From Zafaria ginkgonis (GTDB lineage Bacteria; Actinomycetota; Actinomycetes; Actinomycetales; Micrococcaceae): a DNA stretch of 64,000 bases. The notes under the pieces were generated by a model. It did no database searches. It worked only from the letters and a program-made list of their open reading frames with translations, and was not told where the DNA came from. The stretch is taken from the NCBI RefSeq assembly GCF_039540195.1, contig NZ_BAABEO010000001.1, positions 62,001-126,000 of the forward strand, read 5' to 3'. This document shows positions 25,651 to 34,588 of the stretch, one piece after another (the first letter of the stretch is position 1; each line of letters opens with the position of its first letter). The position numbers and the translations under genes are program-made.

Positions 25651-27300
25651 ATGACCAAGCCCCAGCACGCCGGCCAGGCGATCGTCGACTCGCTCGCCCT
25701 CCACGGCGTCAAGCGCGTCTTTTCCGTTCCCGGCGAGAGCTATCTCGCCGTGCTTGACGGACTGCACGGCGCCGACATCGAAAACGTGGTCACCCGCCAG
25801 GAAGGCGGCGCCGCCTACATGGCCGAGGCCCACGGCAAGTTCACCGGCGAACCCGGCGTCGCCATGGTCACCCGCGGACCCGGCGCCGCCAATGCCTACG
25901 TTGCGCTGCACAGCGCCTGGCAGGACGGCACCCCGATGGTGCTCTTCGTTGGCCTGATCCCCGTCGCGGACCGCATGCGCGAGTCCTTCCAGGAGTTCGA
26001 CCCGAACTCCTGGTTCGGCACCCAGACCAAGCGTGTCTTCGTCCTGGACGAGGCCTCCCGCGCCTCGGAAGTGGTAGCGGAGGCGTTCTTCGCCGCCAAG
26101 TCGGGCCGTCCCGGTCCCGTCGTCGTCGGCCTGCCCGAGGACGTCATCACCCACCGCTTCACCGGCAGACTGCACCAGCCCATCAAGGTGTCCGAAGGCG
26201 CCGTCTCCGCCGCGCAGCTCGGCTCCCTGACCGCCGCGCTGCAGGGTGCCCAGAAGCCCCTGATCTTCGTCGGGGGCCAGCGTTGGACCCCCGAGGCCGC
26301 CGCGGCCATCGCCACGTTCGCCGAGGCCAACAACATTCCGGTGGTCCACGATTGGCACGCCTCCGACCGCATCCCGGCCACATCGCCGGTCAACGTCGGC
26401 GAACTGGGCTACGGCCGCGAGGCCAAGCCGGGGGAGATGTTCGCCGAAGCCGATGTGCTCATTTCCGTGGGCACGGTCCCGACCGACGTCCCCACCGACG
26501 GCTACACCCTTCGCCAGAACGGCGACGCCGTGAACTTCCTGGTCACCATCGACACCTCGCTGCGCGGCCGCTCCGGGGCCGTGACCGAGCACATCGTCGC
26601 CACACCGGTCGCCTTCACCGAAGCAGTCGCCGGCCTGGACCTGGGCCGCGCGGCAGACTGGGACGCCTGGAGGGCCGCGGGCCGTGCCGCCCGCGAGGCC
26701 TTCACCGCGCTGCCGGACTACGCCGGGCTTCCGGCCACCCGCGAGGGCACGGCGCGCATGTCGGTCGTCGTTGCCGAGCTGGCCAAGCGCCTGCCCGAGG
26801 ACGTGGTCACCACCATGGGCGCCGGCAACCACTGCGGCTGGGCCATGCGTTACATCCCGACCAACCGCTACCCGGCCCAGCTCGGCACCCGGAACGGCTC
26901 GATGGGCTACTCGATTCCCGCCGCCGTGGCCGCCTCGCTCGAGTCGCCGGAGCGGCCCATCGTGGCCATCTGCGGCGACGGCGAGTTCCTGATGAACGGC
27001 CAGGAGCTTGCCACCGCGGCCCAAGCCGGCGCGCCGCTGCTGGCCGTCGTGATGGACAACGGCCAGTTCGGCACCATCCGCTTGCACCAGGAGTCCCACT
27101 TTCCCGGCAGGGTTTCGGGAACACAGCTGTCCAACCCCGACTTCGCAGCCTTCGCCCGGGCGTTCGGCGGGCACGGCGAGACCGTCACCAGCGACGACCA
27201 GGCGGCCGACGCCGTCGAGCGCGCGCTGAAGGCCGTCATTGGCGACCGCAAGCCCGCGGTCATCCACGTCGTGGTGGACCAGGACATCCTGGTTCCGTAG
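25651..27300 (+). CDS. Thiamine pyrophosphate-dependent enzyme (2-oxo acid decarboxylase / acetolactate synthase family)
   Basis: A 549-residue TPP enzyme with the usual three domains. The N-terminal PYR domain has FSVPGESYLAVLDGL and the activating Glu51 (RQEGGAAYMAEAHGK). The C-terminal PP domain has GDGEFLMNGQELATAAQAGA (near 441) for Mg-TPP. It is not obviously IlvB, as no small subunit follows and the next gene is an aldehyde dehydrogenase. The pairing suggests a 2-oxo acid to aldehyde to acid route. Start: ATG with CCAGGAG. Confidence 0.78.
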   Translation: MTKPQHAGQAIVDSLALHGVKRVFSVPGESYLAVLDGLHGADIENVVTRQEGGAAYMAEAHGKFTGEPGVAMVTRGPGAANAYVALHSAWQDGTPMVLFVGLIPVADRMRESFQEFDPNSWFGTQTKRVFVLDEASRASEVVAEAFFAAKSGRPGPVVVGLPEDVITHRFTGRLHQPIKVSEGAVSAAQLGSLTAALQGAQKPLIFVGGQRWTPEAAAAIATFAEANNIPVVHDWHASDRIPATSPVNVGELGYGREAKPGEMFAEADVLISVGTVPTDVPTDGYTLRQNGDAVNFLVTIDTSLRGRSGAVTEHIVATPVAFTEAVAGLDLGRAADWDAWRAAGRAAREAFTALPDYAGLPATREGTARMSVVVAELAKRLPEDVVTTMGAGNHCGWAMRYIPTNRYPAQLGTRNGSMGYSIPAAVAASLESPERPIVAICGDGEFLMNGQELATAAQAGAPLLAVVMDNGQFGTIRLHQESHFPGRVSGTQLSNPDFAAFARAFGGHGETVTSDDQAADAVERALKAVIGDRKPAVIHVVVDQDILVP

Positions 27301-27337
27301 CTCCGGCACCGATTCCCACCTTCTTCCGAGGAGCAGC

Positions 27338-28711
27338 ATGAGCATCTATGCAGTGACGAACCCCGCCACCGGCGAGGTAGTCAAGAAGTACCCCACGGCC
27401 ACGGGCCCTGAAATCGCGGAGGCGATCGCCGCCGCGGACGCCGCGTTCAACGGTTTCAAGTTCTCCACCGTCGGGGACCGCGCGGCGCTGCTGCACCGCG
27501 TGGCCGACCTCTACGCCGCACGCCGCGACGAGCTGGCCGCGATCATCACCCGCGAAATGGGCAAGCCGATCTTCCAGTCCGGCTTCGAGGTCGACATCTG
27601 TGTGTCGATCTACCGCTACTACGCCGACAACGGCGCCAGGTTCCTGGCCGACGAGGAGCTCGAGGTTGCCGCCGGCGGCACGGCCACCGTCCGCAAGCAG
27701 GGCCTGGGGGTGATCCTGGGGATCATGCCGTGGAACTACCCGTACTACCAGGTCGCCCGCTTCGCCGCCCCCAACCTCATGAACGGCAATTCCGTCCTTC
27801 TCAAGCACGCCCCGCAGTGCCCGGAGTCGGCGTTGGCCATGGAACGGATCTTCACGGACGCCGGCGCCCCGGATGGCGCCTACGTCAACATCTTCGCGAC
27901 CAACGAGCAGATCGCCGACGTCATCGCCGACCCGCGCGTGCAGGGCGTTTCGCTGACCGGTTCCGAGCGCGCAGGATCCGCCGTCGCCGAGATCGCCGGC
28001 CGCAACCTCAAGAAGGTCGTCCTCGAACTGGGCGGGTCCGATCCGTTCATCCTGCTGGACACCAAGAACGTCGACGAGGCCGTGGGCCGCGCCGTGTTCG
28101 GCCGCATGGTCAATGGCGGCCAGGCCTGCAACGCCTCCAAGCGGTTCGTGGTCATGGAGGACATCTACGACGAGTTCGTCGAGAAATTCGCCGGCGCCCT
28201 GCAGGCCATCGAGCCGGGCGACCCGACGGACCCGAAAACCTTCCTGGGCCCGCTATCCTCGCAGGCCGCCGCGGACAACCTGGACAGGCAGGTGAAGGCC
28301 GCAATCGCTGAAGGCGCCGTGGCCCGCACCGGCGGCTCGAAGCTCGATGAGGGCTCCGCCTACTTCCGGCCCACCGTGCTGACGAACGTCACCCCCGAGA
28401 TGAACGTGTTCCACCAGGAACTGTTCGGCCCGGTCGCCATGGTTTTCAAGGCCACCTCCGAAGAGGAAGCGGTCCGCCTGGCCAACGACACCCCGTTCGG
28501 CCTGGGCTCCTCGATCCACACGGACGACGAGGAGAAGGCGCTGCGCATCGCCGGCCAGATCGAGGCCGGCATGGTGTTCATCAACGAACCCGGCGGCACC
28601 TCGGCCGAGTTGCCCTTCGGCGGCATCAAACGCTCCGGCGTGGGCCGCGAGCTGGGCAAATACGGCATGGACGAGTTCGTCAACCGCAAGCTCATCCGCG
28701 TCAAGAAGTAG
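27338..28711 (+). CDS. NAD(P)-dependent aldehyde dehydrogenase, succinate-semialdehyde (GabD2) type
   Basis: A 457-residue dehydrogenase close in size and motifs to actinobacterial GabD2: YAVTNPATGEVVKKYPTAT, GIMPWNYPYYQVARFAAPN, VSLTGSERAGSA, ELGGSDPFILL with the catalytic Glu near 230, and GQACNASKRF with the nucleophilic Cys near 263. Start: ATG preceded by GAGGAG. Last gene of the amidohydrolase operon; a very long hairpin follows. It may oxidise the aldehyde made by the TPP enzyme or serve as a general semialdehyde dehydrogenase. Confidence 0.83.
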   Translation: MSIYAVTNPATGEVVKKYPTATGPEIAEAIAAADAAFNGFKFSTVGDRAALLHRVADLYAARRDELAAIITREMGKPIFQSGFEVDICVSIYRYYADNGARFLADEELEVAAGGTATVRKQGLGVILGIMPWNYPYYQVARFAAPNLMNGNSVLLKHAPQCPESALAMERIFTDAGAPDGAYVNIFATNEQIADVIADPRVQGVSLTGSERAGSAVAEIAGRNLKKVVLELGGSDPFILLDTKNVDEAVGRAVFGRMVNGGQACNASKRFVVMEDIYDEFVEKFAGALQAIEPGDPTDPKTFLGPLSSQAAADNLDRQVKAAIAEGAVARTGGSKLDEGSAYFRPTVLTNVTPEMNVFHQELFGPVAMVFKATSEEEAVRLANDTPFGLGSSIHTDDEEKALRIAGQIEAGMVFINEPGGTSAELPFGGIKRSGVGRELGKYGMDEFVNRKLIRVKK

Positions 28712-28753
28712 GAAGGCACGGCACAGCGCATCGGCTTCCCTTTTCGAGCCGGA

Positions 28754-28811
28754 GCACCGGGGGCTTCCCGCACGGATCCGTTGGAATTCCGTGGCGGGAA
28801 GCCCCCGGTGC
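28754..28811 (+). terminator. Long terminator hairpin after the aldehyde dehydrogenase
   Basis: Perfect 18-base arms at 28754-28771 and 28794-28811. The stem extends inward through CACGGA/TCCGTG, leaving a loop of only a few bases. Unusually long for a simple terminator. Confidence 0.8.
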
Positions 28812-28951
28812 GTTAACCGCCGGTGCGTTAGCCGCTGCGCGGTCTTCTGGTGCGGGGCCGGAGAAACCCCGCGGCGGGCTGGGACATCCGGAGTTGGACC
28901 GTGTCAGAAAAGCGACGGGCCGGGTTCCCCGTGCACCTGAAATGTGGAAAA

Positions 28952-28987
28952 GCCCCGCTTCCACGGTGGCAGCCGGGGAAGCGGGGC
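28952..28987 (-). terminator. Terminator of the aminotransferase gene
   Basis: GCCCCGCTTCC (28952-28962) pairs with GGAAGCGGGGC (28977-28987). Read on the minus strand it is followed by TTTT, 36 bases beyond the aminotransferase stop. Confidence 0.8.
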
Positions 28988-29022
28988 AGGCGGAGCATGC
29001 CCGTGGAGCAGGGCGCAGCGTG

Positions 29023-30252
29023 CTACCGGGAAGCCAGGGCTTCCCGGAAGACCTCGCCGATGATCGCCGCTCCCTGGCGTATCTGCTCGAGGGTTGGCAG
29101 GCAGAAGGACATGCGCATCTTGTTGCGGCCTTGGCCATCCGTGTAGAAGGCGGTCCCGGGGACGTACACCGCCCCGCGCTCGATGCACTCGTACACCAGC
29201 TGCTCGGCGTCCAGGCCCTCGGGGAGCGTGATCCACAGGTAGAACCCCCCGGTGGGTGCGTTCCACGCGGTGCCGGCGGGCATGACCGCGGAGAGGGTTT
29301 CGACGAGCGTCTGGTACTTCTCGCGGTACAGGGCGCGGTAGGTGTCCAGAGTGTCCCGCCAGGCCGGATCGTCCAGATAGGCGCTCATAAGCAGCTGGGT
29401 GAAGACCGAGGGGTTGAGCTGGGCGGTCTCGGAGGCCTTGACCAGTTCCCCGCGGAACGCAGCCGGCGGCAGCACCCACCCGAGGCGAAGGCCTGGGGCG
29501 AACATCTTCGAGAAGGAGCCGAAGTAGAAGGTGATGTCCGGGAACTGCGGTTGGATGGCCGGCAGCGTCTGTCCCTCGAATCCCAGCAGGCCGTAGGGGT
29601 TGTCCTCGAAGATCAGCAGTCCCTGGTCGCGGCAGATCCGGCCGACCTCGCCTCGACGTTCCACGGAGAGGTTCACCCCACCGGGGTTCTGGAAGTTCGG
29701 GATGGTGTAGAGCCCCTTGGCGGTCTTGCCGGCCGCCCGAACCTCCGCGCTGAGCCGTTCCAACTCCGCGGGAATGAGCCCGTCGGCGTCGGAGGGGACA
29801 TGGACGATCTCCGCTTCATAGCTGGTGAAGACCGCCATGCCTCCGGCGTACGAAGGGCCCTCGGCGAAAACCACGTCACCGGGGTTGATCGTGATGCGCG
29901 CGGCGATGTCCAACGCCTGCTGGGAGCCGGCGGTGACGACGGCGTCCGCCGCGTCGGCTTCGATCCCTTCCAGCCGCATGATGTCGACGATATGGGCCCG
30001 CAGCTCGGGAACACCGTCGCTGGCACCATACTGGAAAGCCTCCGCGGCACGGCTCTGGAGGATCCGCTGGGCGTCCTCCGCGAGCCGGTCGAAAGGCAAC
30101 CCTCCCAGATAGGGAGCGCCGTTGGCGAAGGAGATCATCCCGGGGCGCTGGGCGGCACGGAATACCTTCCGGACCTCCGAGGGCTTCGCAGCCCTGACGC
30201 GGTCGGAGAGAAAGCACTGGTAGCTCAAGGCCGTGTCCAACGGGACGGTCAT
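29023..30252 (-). CDS. PLP-dependent aminotransferase, class I/II (2-aminoadipate/MocR-related group)
   Basis: A 409-residue fold-type I aminotransferase: ISFANGAPYLGGLPF, YGASDGVPELRAHI, VVTAGSQQALDIAARITINPG, NFQNPGG, EDNPYGLLGF, and FYFGSFSKMFAPGLRLGW, in which the Lys forms the PLP aldimine. No HTH domain precedes it, so it is an enzyme rather than a MocR regulator. The substrate is unknown; the group includes LysN-like and aromatic/branched aminotransferases. Divergent from an MHS permease. Confidence 0.82.
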   Translation of the reverse strand: MTVPLDTALSYQCFLSDRVRAAKPSEVRKVFRAAQRPGMISFANGAPYLGGLPFDRLAEDAQRILQSRAAEAFQYGASDGVPELRAHIVDIMRLEGIEADAADAVVTAGSQQALDIAARITINPGDVVFAEGPSYAGGMAVFTSYEAEIVHVPSDADGLIPAELERLSAEVRAAGKTAKGLYTIPNFQNPGGVNLSVERRGEVGRICRDQGLLIFEDNPYGLLGFEGQTLPAIQPQFPDITFYFGSFSKMFAPGLRLGWVLPPAAFRGELVKASETAQLNPSVFTQLLMSAYLDDPAWRDTLDTYRALYREKYQTLVETLSAVMPAGTAWNAPTGGFYLWITLPEGLDAEQLVYECIERGAVYVPGTAFYTDGQGRNKMRMSFCLPTLEQIRQGAAIIGEVFREALASR

Positions 30253-30598
30253 GGGATTCCTTTCAGCGGCAAGGGCCGGGTTGTCCTAGCTCCTCAGTGT
30301 CGAGCCGGAGGCGGGGGACTGTCCAAGATCAAAAGCCTGCACTGTCCATGCCTCCACGGCATGAAACCCAGTCCGGCTGGAGGGTGGCTTTGGACGCCGG
30401 GTATGCCGTTGTTTCCGCGGCGGCGGCTGGCGCCGCCGGGGCCCGGCAGCGGCAGCCGCCGAAGCCGTTGGAAGTTCTTGGGAGTGTATGAGGTTTCGGC
30501 ATGGATCCTTTCGTTTTTAGGTCTTGGACAGCAGGGTCTGCCGAGCCGCAGGGTGGAAGCAGTTGATATATGGCATGCGTACATCCTCGGAGGAAATT
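30253..30598. promoter_or_regulatory. Divergent aminotransferase / permease promoter region
   Basis: A 346-base gap without a gene. CTGTCCAAGA (30319-30328) and its exact inverse TCTTGGACAG (30522-30531) bracket a GC-rich core, and ACTGTCCA occurs again about 20 bases after the first. The outer sites lie near the two divergent start regions and could be bound together by one regulator. Confidence 0.4.
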
Positions 30599-31909
30599 AT
30601 GGCCACAGTGGATTCGGTCCTGCAGGGACAGCGGCGCCGGCGGGCGACCGTCGGCGCTTTCGTGGGGACCGCGATTGAGTGGTACGACTTCTTCATCTTC
30701 GGTACCGCCGCAGCGCTGGTGTTCGGGAAGGTCTTTTACCCGGACGTTTCGCCGGCGGCCGGGGTGTTGGCCTCCTTCGCCACTTTTTGGGTAGGGTTCC
30801 TCGCGCGCCCCCTGGGAGGCATAGTCTTCGGGCATCTCGGCGACCGGTTGGGCCGCAAGAACGTCCTGGTGGCCACGCTGTTCCTCATGGGAGGTGCCAC
30901 CGCCCTGATCGGCGTCCTGCCGACCTACGCGCAAATCGGAGTTGCGGCACCGGTCCTGCTCGTTGTCTTGCGCGCCGCCCAGGGGCTGGCCGTTGGCGGG
31001 GAGTGGGCGGGCGCCACGCTGATGGCCACCGAGAGCGCCGAAGAGAGCAAGAAGACCATGGCCGGGACGTGGGTTCAGCAGGGGTCTCCGGCCGGTTCGA
31101 TCCTGGCCACCATCATGTTCATGATGGTTGGATCCCTGCCCGACGAAGCATTCCTGGCTTGGGGTTGGCGCATCCCGTTCCTCTTTTCGGCGGTCCTCGT
31201 GATCGTCGGCTTGATCATCCGCTCCAAGGTCGAGGAGTCGCACGAATTCCTGGAAGCCAAGCAGCACCACGAAGTCGTCAAGGTCCCGGTGGTGACGGTG
31301 TTCAAGACCGCCCCGGCACTGGTCTGGCTGGGAGTCGGCGCCTCGATCCTCGGGATCGCTGCAGCCTTCTTCAACAACACCTTCCTGCTTTCGTGGACCA
31401 CCACCGAACTGGGCATGCCGCGGCAGCAAATCCTGAATGCCCTGTTCATCATCGCGATCGTGCAGTTCATCTGGCAGCCCATTGCGGCCGTCATCGCCGG
31501 CAGGATCGGACGCACGCGCGTGATGCTCCTGGCGATCCTGCTTAACCTGGCTGCCGTCGTTCCGCTGTTCCTGGCGATCCTCAGCGGCAACATCGTGTTC
31601 CTTGTCCTCATGCTCTGCGTCACTACGCTCGGCGGTGCGGGCTACTACGCCATGCTGGCGAGCTTCCTTGCGGACGCCTTCCCGGCCAACATCCGTTTCA
31701 CGGGCGTTGCCCTGGCCAACGGGCTGTGCGCATCCATCATCGGCGGCTCGACGCCCCTGATCGCCCAGTCGGTCCTCAACGGCTTCGGCCCCTGGGGCGT
31801 TGCCGTCTTCTACGCCGTCCTGGTCACGGCCACGCTCCTGGCTGTCTGGGCGATGAGCCGCAGGACAAGAGGGGCCACAACCGACGCCCCGATCAAACAG
31901 CACGTCTGA
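30599..31909 (+). CDS. MFS transporter, MHS family
   Basis: A 436-residue twelve-helix symporter: GTAIEWYDFFIFGTAAALVF, RPLGGIVFGHLGDRLGRKNV and QGLAVGGEWAGATLM. Start: ATG with GGAGGAA; longer in-frame starts lack one. It precedes the second YtcJ amidohydrolase by 60 bases and is probably its substrate importer. It is a clear paralogue of the permease at 8956. Confidence 0.83.
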   Translation: MATVDSVLQGQRRRRATVGAFVGTAIEWYDFFIFGTAAALVFGKVFYPDVSPAAGVLASFATFWVGFLARPLGGIVFGHLGDRLGRKNVLVATLFLMGGATALIGVLPTYAQIGVAAPVLLVVLRAAQGLAVGGEWAGATLMATESAEESKKTMAGTWVQQGSPAGSILATIMFMMVGSLPDEAFLAWGWRIPFLFSAVLVIVGLIIRSKVEESHEFLEAKQHHEVVKVPVVTVFKTAPALVWLGVGASILGIAAAFFNNTFLLSWTTTELGMPRQQILNALFIIAIVQFIWQPIAAVIAGRIGRTRVMLLAILLNLAAVVPLFLAILSGNIVFLVLMLCVTTLGGAGYYAMLASFLADAFPANIRFTGVALANGLCASIIGGSTPLIAQSVLNGFGPWGVAVFYAVLVTATLLAVWAMSRRTRGATTDAPIKQHV

Positions 31910-31969
31910 TGCCCCGGGACTCCCAGGACAGCCCGGGGAAGGAGAACATGAGCGAGAGGAAGGATTGCC

Positions 31970-33607
31970 GTGCGGATTGATGCCGTTTACAGGAATGGAC
32001 TCTTTTGGACAGGTGACCCGCAGCGCCCGGCGGCGGCATCCGTAGCGGTCCATCAGGGCCGCATCATCGCCATCGATGACCTCGAGGGGATCAACGCCGA
32101 ACGGGAAATCGATCTCGGTGGTGCCCGGATCGTGCCGGGGCTGCACGATGCGCACCACCACCTCGCCTTCACTGGCCTGCGGCTGTCCACCGTCGATGTG
32201 AGACCCTCGCGGGCAGCGACACTGGAGGAGGTGTACGCGGCTCTGGAACGGCGCGCGAAGGAGCTTCCCCAGGACGCGTGGGTCCTCGCGAGCGGATACG
32301 ACCAGACGTTCTTCGGCGGTCAGCATCCAACCGCTGAGGACATCGACCGTGCCGTCGGCGGCCGGCCCTGCATGCTTGAGCACGTCTCCGGACACATGGT
32401 CGTGGCGAGCACCCGCGCCTTCGAACTTGCCGGCTATGCGGGCCGCGAAGGCTATCCGGACATTGACGGAGGCCGGGTCTTCAGGGATGCCCACGGGCGG
32501 GCGCAGGGCCTCTTGCAGGAAACGGCGATGGCGCCGATACGTAACATCGCCGGATCGTTCACGGACGCGGACATCGCCCGCCACCTCAAACTCGGCAGCG
32601 ACCAGGCGCTGGCCTACGGGCTAACAAGCATCACCGAACCCGGAGTCATCGTCGACGGCAAGATGAGTGGCGGCGTCGCCATGCACCACTATCTCGCGGC
32701 CGTGGCCGATGAAGTCCTCAAACCGAGGATGACGGTCATGCCGTTCCACTCTGCCCTCCATCCGATCGGCGCCGGGCCCGCAGGATGGCAAACGCTGGAC
32801 TGGGGAATCCGGACCGGCTTCGGGGACGAACGCCTGCGGATCGGTCCGGTGAAAATCCTCTCCGACGGATCGCTGATTGGGCGCTCCGCCGCGGTGCACG
32901 AGTGCTACTGCGGGGAACCGGACAACTTCGGCGTGCTGCAGCTGCCACCCAACGAACTGCGCGAAGCCATCGTCTCCTACCACCGGGCCGGGTGGACCGT
33001 GGCCACGCACGCCATCGGGGACCGGGCCATCGACCACGTGCTCGATGCGGTGGAACACGCCCAGCGCGAGCTGCCGCGCACGGTCAGGCACCGGATTGAG
33101 CACTTCGCGATCGCGACCAACGAGCAGGTGCACCGGTGTGCTTCCCTCGGCGTGATCCCGGTGCCCCAGGGCGTGTTCATCTCCGACTTCGGAGATGGAA
33201 TCCTCGACTCCATCGGCCCTGAGCGCTCCGCGGGCACCTACCGGATGCGCTCACTGCTCGACGCGGGCATGGTCGTGCCAGGATCCACCGACTCCCCGGT
33301 GTCCGACGCGAACCCCTTGGTATCGATCCACGATCTGGTGAACCGCGTCACCAGCGCCGGGAGGGAATTCGGATTCCACGAACGGGTGACCGTGGAAGAG
33401 GCACTCACTGCGTACACCTACGGCTCCGCCTATGCGATAGGCGCGGAAGCCGAGAGAGGACGCATCGCCGTCGGTCAGCTCGCCGACTTCGCCGTGCTGA
33501 GCGACGACATCCTGAACGTCGATCCGGCAGGGATTCGAGACCTGCGTGTAACGGCAACTGTTGTCGGCGGCGAGCTGGTCTACGAGCGCAGCGACGTGCA
33601 CAAATGA
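31970..33607 (+). CDS. YtcJ-like amidohydrolase, amidohydrolase-3 family (copy 2)
   Basis: A 545-residue paralogue of the 23969 gene with the same layout: YRNGLFWTGDPQRPAAASVA, IVPGLHDAHHHLAF (HxH), GLTSITEPG, ILSDGSLIGRSA, THAIGDRAID, RIEHFA and STDSPVSDANP. Start: GTG at 31970 with GAGGAAGG ahead. An ATG at 31948 opens only a ten-codon frame and is not used. It sits between an MHS permease and a small unknown protein. Confidence 0.82.
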   Translation: MRIDAVYRNGLFWTGDPQRPAAASVAVHQGRIIAIDDLEGINAEREIDLGGARIVPGLHDAHHHLAFTGLRLSTVDVRPSRAATLEEVYAALERRAKELPQDAWVLASGYDQTFFGGQHPTAEDIDRAVGGRPCMLEHVSGHMVVASTRAFELAGYAGREGYPDIDGGRVFRDAHGRAQGLLQETAMAPIRNIAGSFTDADIARHLKLGSDQALAYGLTSITEPGVIVDGKMSGGVAMHHYLAAVADEVLKPRMTVMPFHSALHPIGAGPAGWQTLDWGIRTGFGDERLRIGPVKILSDGSLIGRSAAVHECYCGEPDNFGVLQLPPNELREAIVSYHRAGWTVATHAIGDRAIDHVLDAVEHAQRELPRTVRHRIEHFAIATNEQVHRCASLGVIPVPQGVFISDFGDGILDSIGPERSAGTYRMRSLLDAGMVVPGSTDSPVSDANPLVSIHDLVNRVTSAGREFGFHERVTVEEALTAYTYGSAYAIGAEAERGRIAVGQLADFAVLSDDILNVDPAGIRDLRVTATVVGGELVYERSDVHK

Positions 33608-33650
33608 TGACCGAGACCAGCCGCATGGAGGAATGGCGGAAGGAGATGCC

Positions 33651-33848
33651 ATGAACGACCTTTCAGCTCATCCTTGGAGTCCCGGGGAAAGAGTCGACTT
33701 CTTCTGCCGCGTTGGACAGCGTTACACCCCTGCATTCGTCGATGAGGTCAGCCCCGAGCAGGGGCTTGTCTGGGTGGTCGACGCGAACTGCGGGCTTCGT
33801 CAGATGGTGCATGTCTCCGACATCGAAGCGCCCCAGAGGGAGCATTAG
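33651..33848 (+). CDS. Small hypothetical protein
   Basis: A 65-residue acidic protein starting at an ATG with AAGGAGAT. It has several aromatic and Val-rich strands (SPGERVDFFCRVGQRYTPAF, GLVWVVDANCGLRQMVHVSD), suggesting a small beta-barrel-like fold. It follows the amidohydrolase by 43 bases and may be co-transcribed. I do not recognise a family. Confidence 0.55.
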   Translation: MNDLSAHPWSPGERVDFFCRVGQRYTPAFVDEVSPEQGLVWVVDANCGLRQMVHVSDIEAPQREH

Positions 33849-34174
33849 CCGCCAGTTCCTGAGCGCATGACGGGCGGGGGCCGGCCCAAGCGTACATATC
33901 CCTGGCCACGGACGAAACGCCCTTCCGTTGCAATCCCCATTCGGGGCGATCCTGCCTCGAAGAAACAGCCACCTTGGCATGCCTAATTATCCGAATGACT
34001 TGCTTCAAATCCTTTGACATGATTTGTTTAACTCATTGGTCCTATGCGTAAACAGCGTTCTGATTCCAGATTTTAGAAAGGTAAGCGACTGTCGTTTTCC
34101 CGGCCGGGGAGAACGGCAACCCTTGGTCTAGCCAGCCTCTTTGAGGGGCAGGGTGCAACGATGAGGAGAAACAC
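33849..34174. promoter_or_regulatory. AT-richer intergenic region upstream of the GNAT gene
   Basis: A 326-base gap. The stretch from about 33975 to 34085 is clearly poorer in GC than its surroundings. It contains TTGACA at 34014-34019 and GTTTAACTCATTGGTCCTATG, a possible promoter. Nothing coding was found. Confidence 0.35.
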
Positions 34175-34588
34175 ATGCAGGCAATCCGCAATGACTTCGA
34201 AGCCTCCCAGTTCATCGCCTACGTCGAGGGAGAGGTGGCAGGATCCCTGCACTACCAGATCAGGGACGGCCAAATGTGGCTGCTGGAAGTGGACGTGGAC
34301 CGCCGCGGGCAGGGCGTGGATGTGGCAGATCGGCTTGTCCAAGAGGCCTTGGGCGAGGCCTGCCACAGGCGGCTGGCTGTCCTGCCGCTCTGCCACGAGG
34401 CCAGGAGCCACATCCTTGCCCATCCCCGGTATCTCCGGCTGGTGCCGAGCGAGCGGCGCCAGCGCTTGGGGAAATACGAGCCCAAGTTGCGGAAGCGCTC
34501 CTCCGGTCGGACCCGCGCGTCGCAGCAGGGAGCCAAGGGCCGCTTCGCTGCGGTGTCGCATCCGGAAGAGGGAGGCAAGGCAGCATGA
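34175..34588 (+). CDS. Small GNAT-like protein (YjdJ/acetyltransferase-CG group)
   Basis: A 137-residue protein whose first 95 residues match the short GNAT group: FIAYVEGEVAGSLHYQIRDG, LLEVDVDRRGQGVDVADRLV (the RGxGxD/A acyl-CoA loop), VLPLCHEARSHILAHPRY. A basic C-terminal tail (RKRSSGRTRASQQGAKGR) is unusual and could bind nucleic acid. Start: ATG after GAGGAG. It overlaps the next gene by four bases. Confidence 0.72.
   Translation: MQAIRNDFEASQFIAYVEGEVAGSLHYQIRDGQMWLLEVDVDRRGQGVDVADRLVQEALGEACHRRLAVLPLCHEARSHILAHPRYLRLVPSERRQRLGKYEPKLRKRSSGRTRASQQGAKGRFAAVSHPEEGGKAA

Larger units (their letters stand above)
28712..29022. other. Convergent intergenic region with two terminators
   Basis: A 311-base gap between convergent genes. 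It holds one long hairpin (28754-28811) on the aldehyde dehydrogenase side and one (28952-28987) on the aminotransferase side, and no coding sequence. Confidence 0.7.

Noticed and set aside
25651..27300. Acetolactate synthase (IlvB) identity for the TPP enzyme
   Set aside because: No IlvN small subunit or ilvC follows, and the operon pairs it with an aldehyde dehydrogenase; family kept general.
31948..31980. Ten-codon ORF (MSERKDCRAD) before the second YtcJ gene
   Set aside because: It overlaps the GTG start in another frame, with no similarity or coupling geometry; probably chance.
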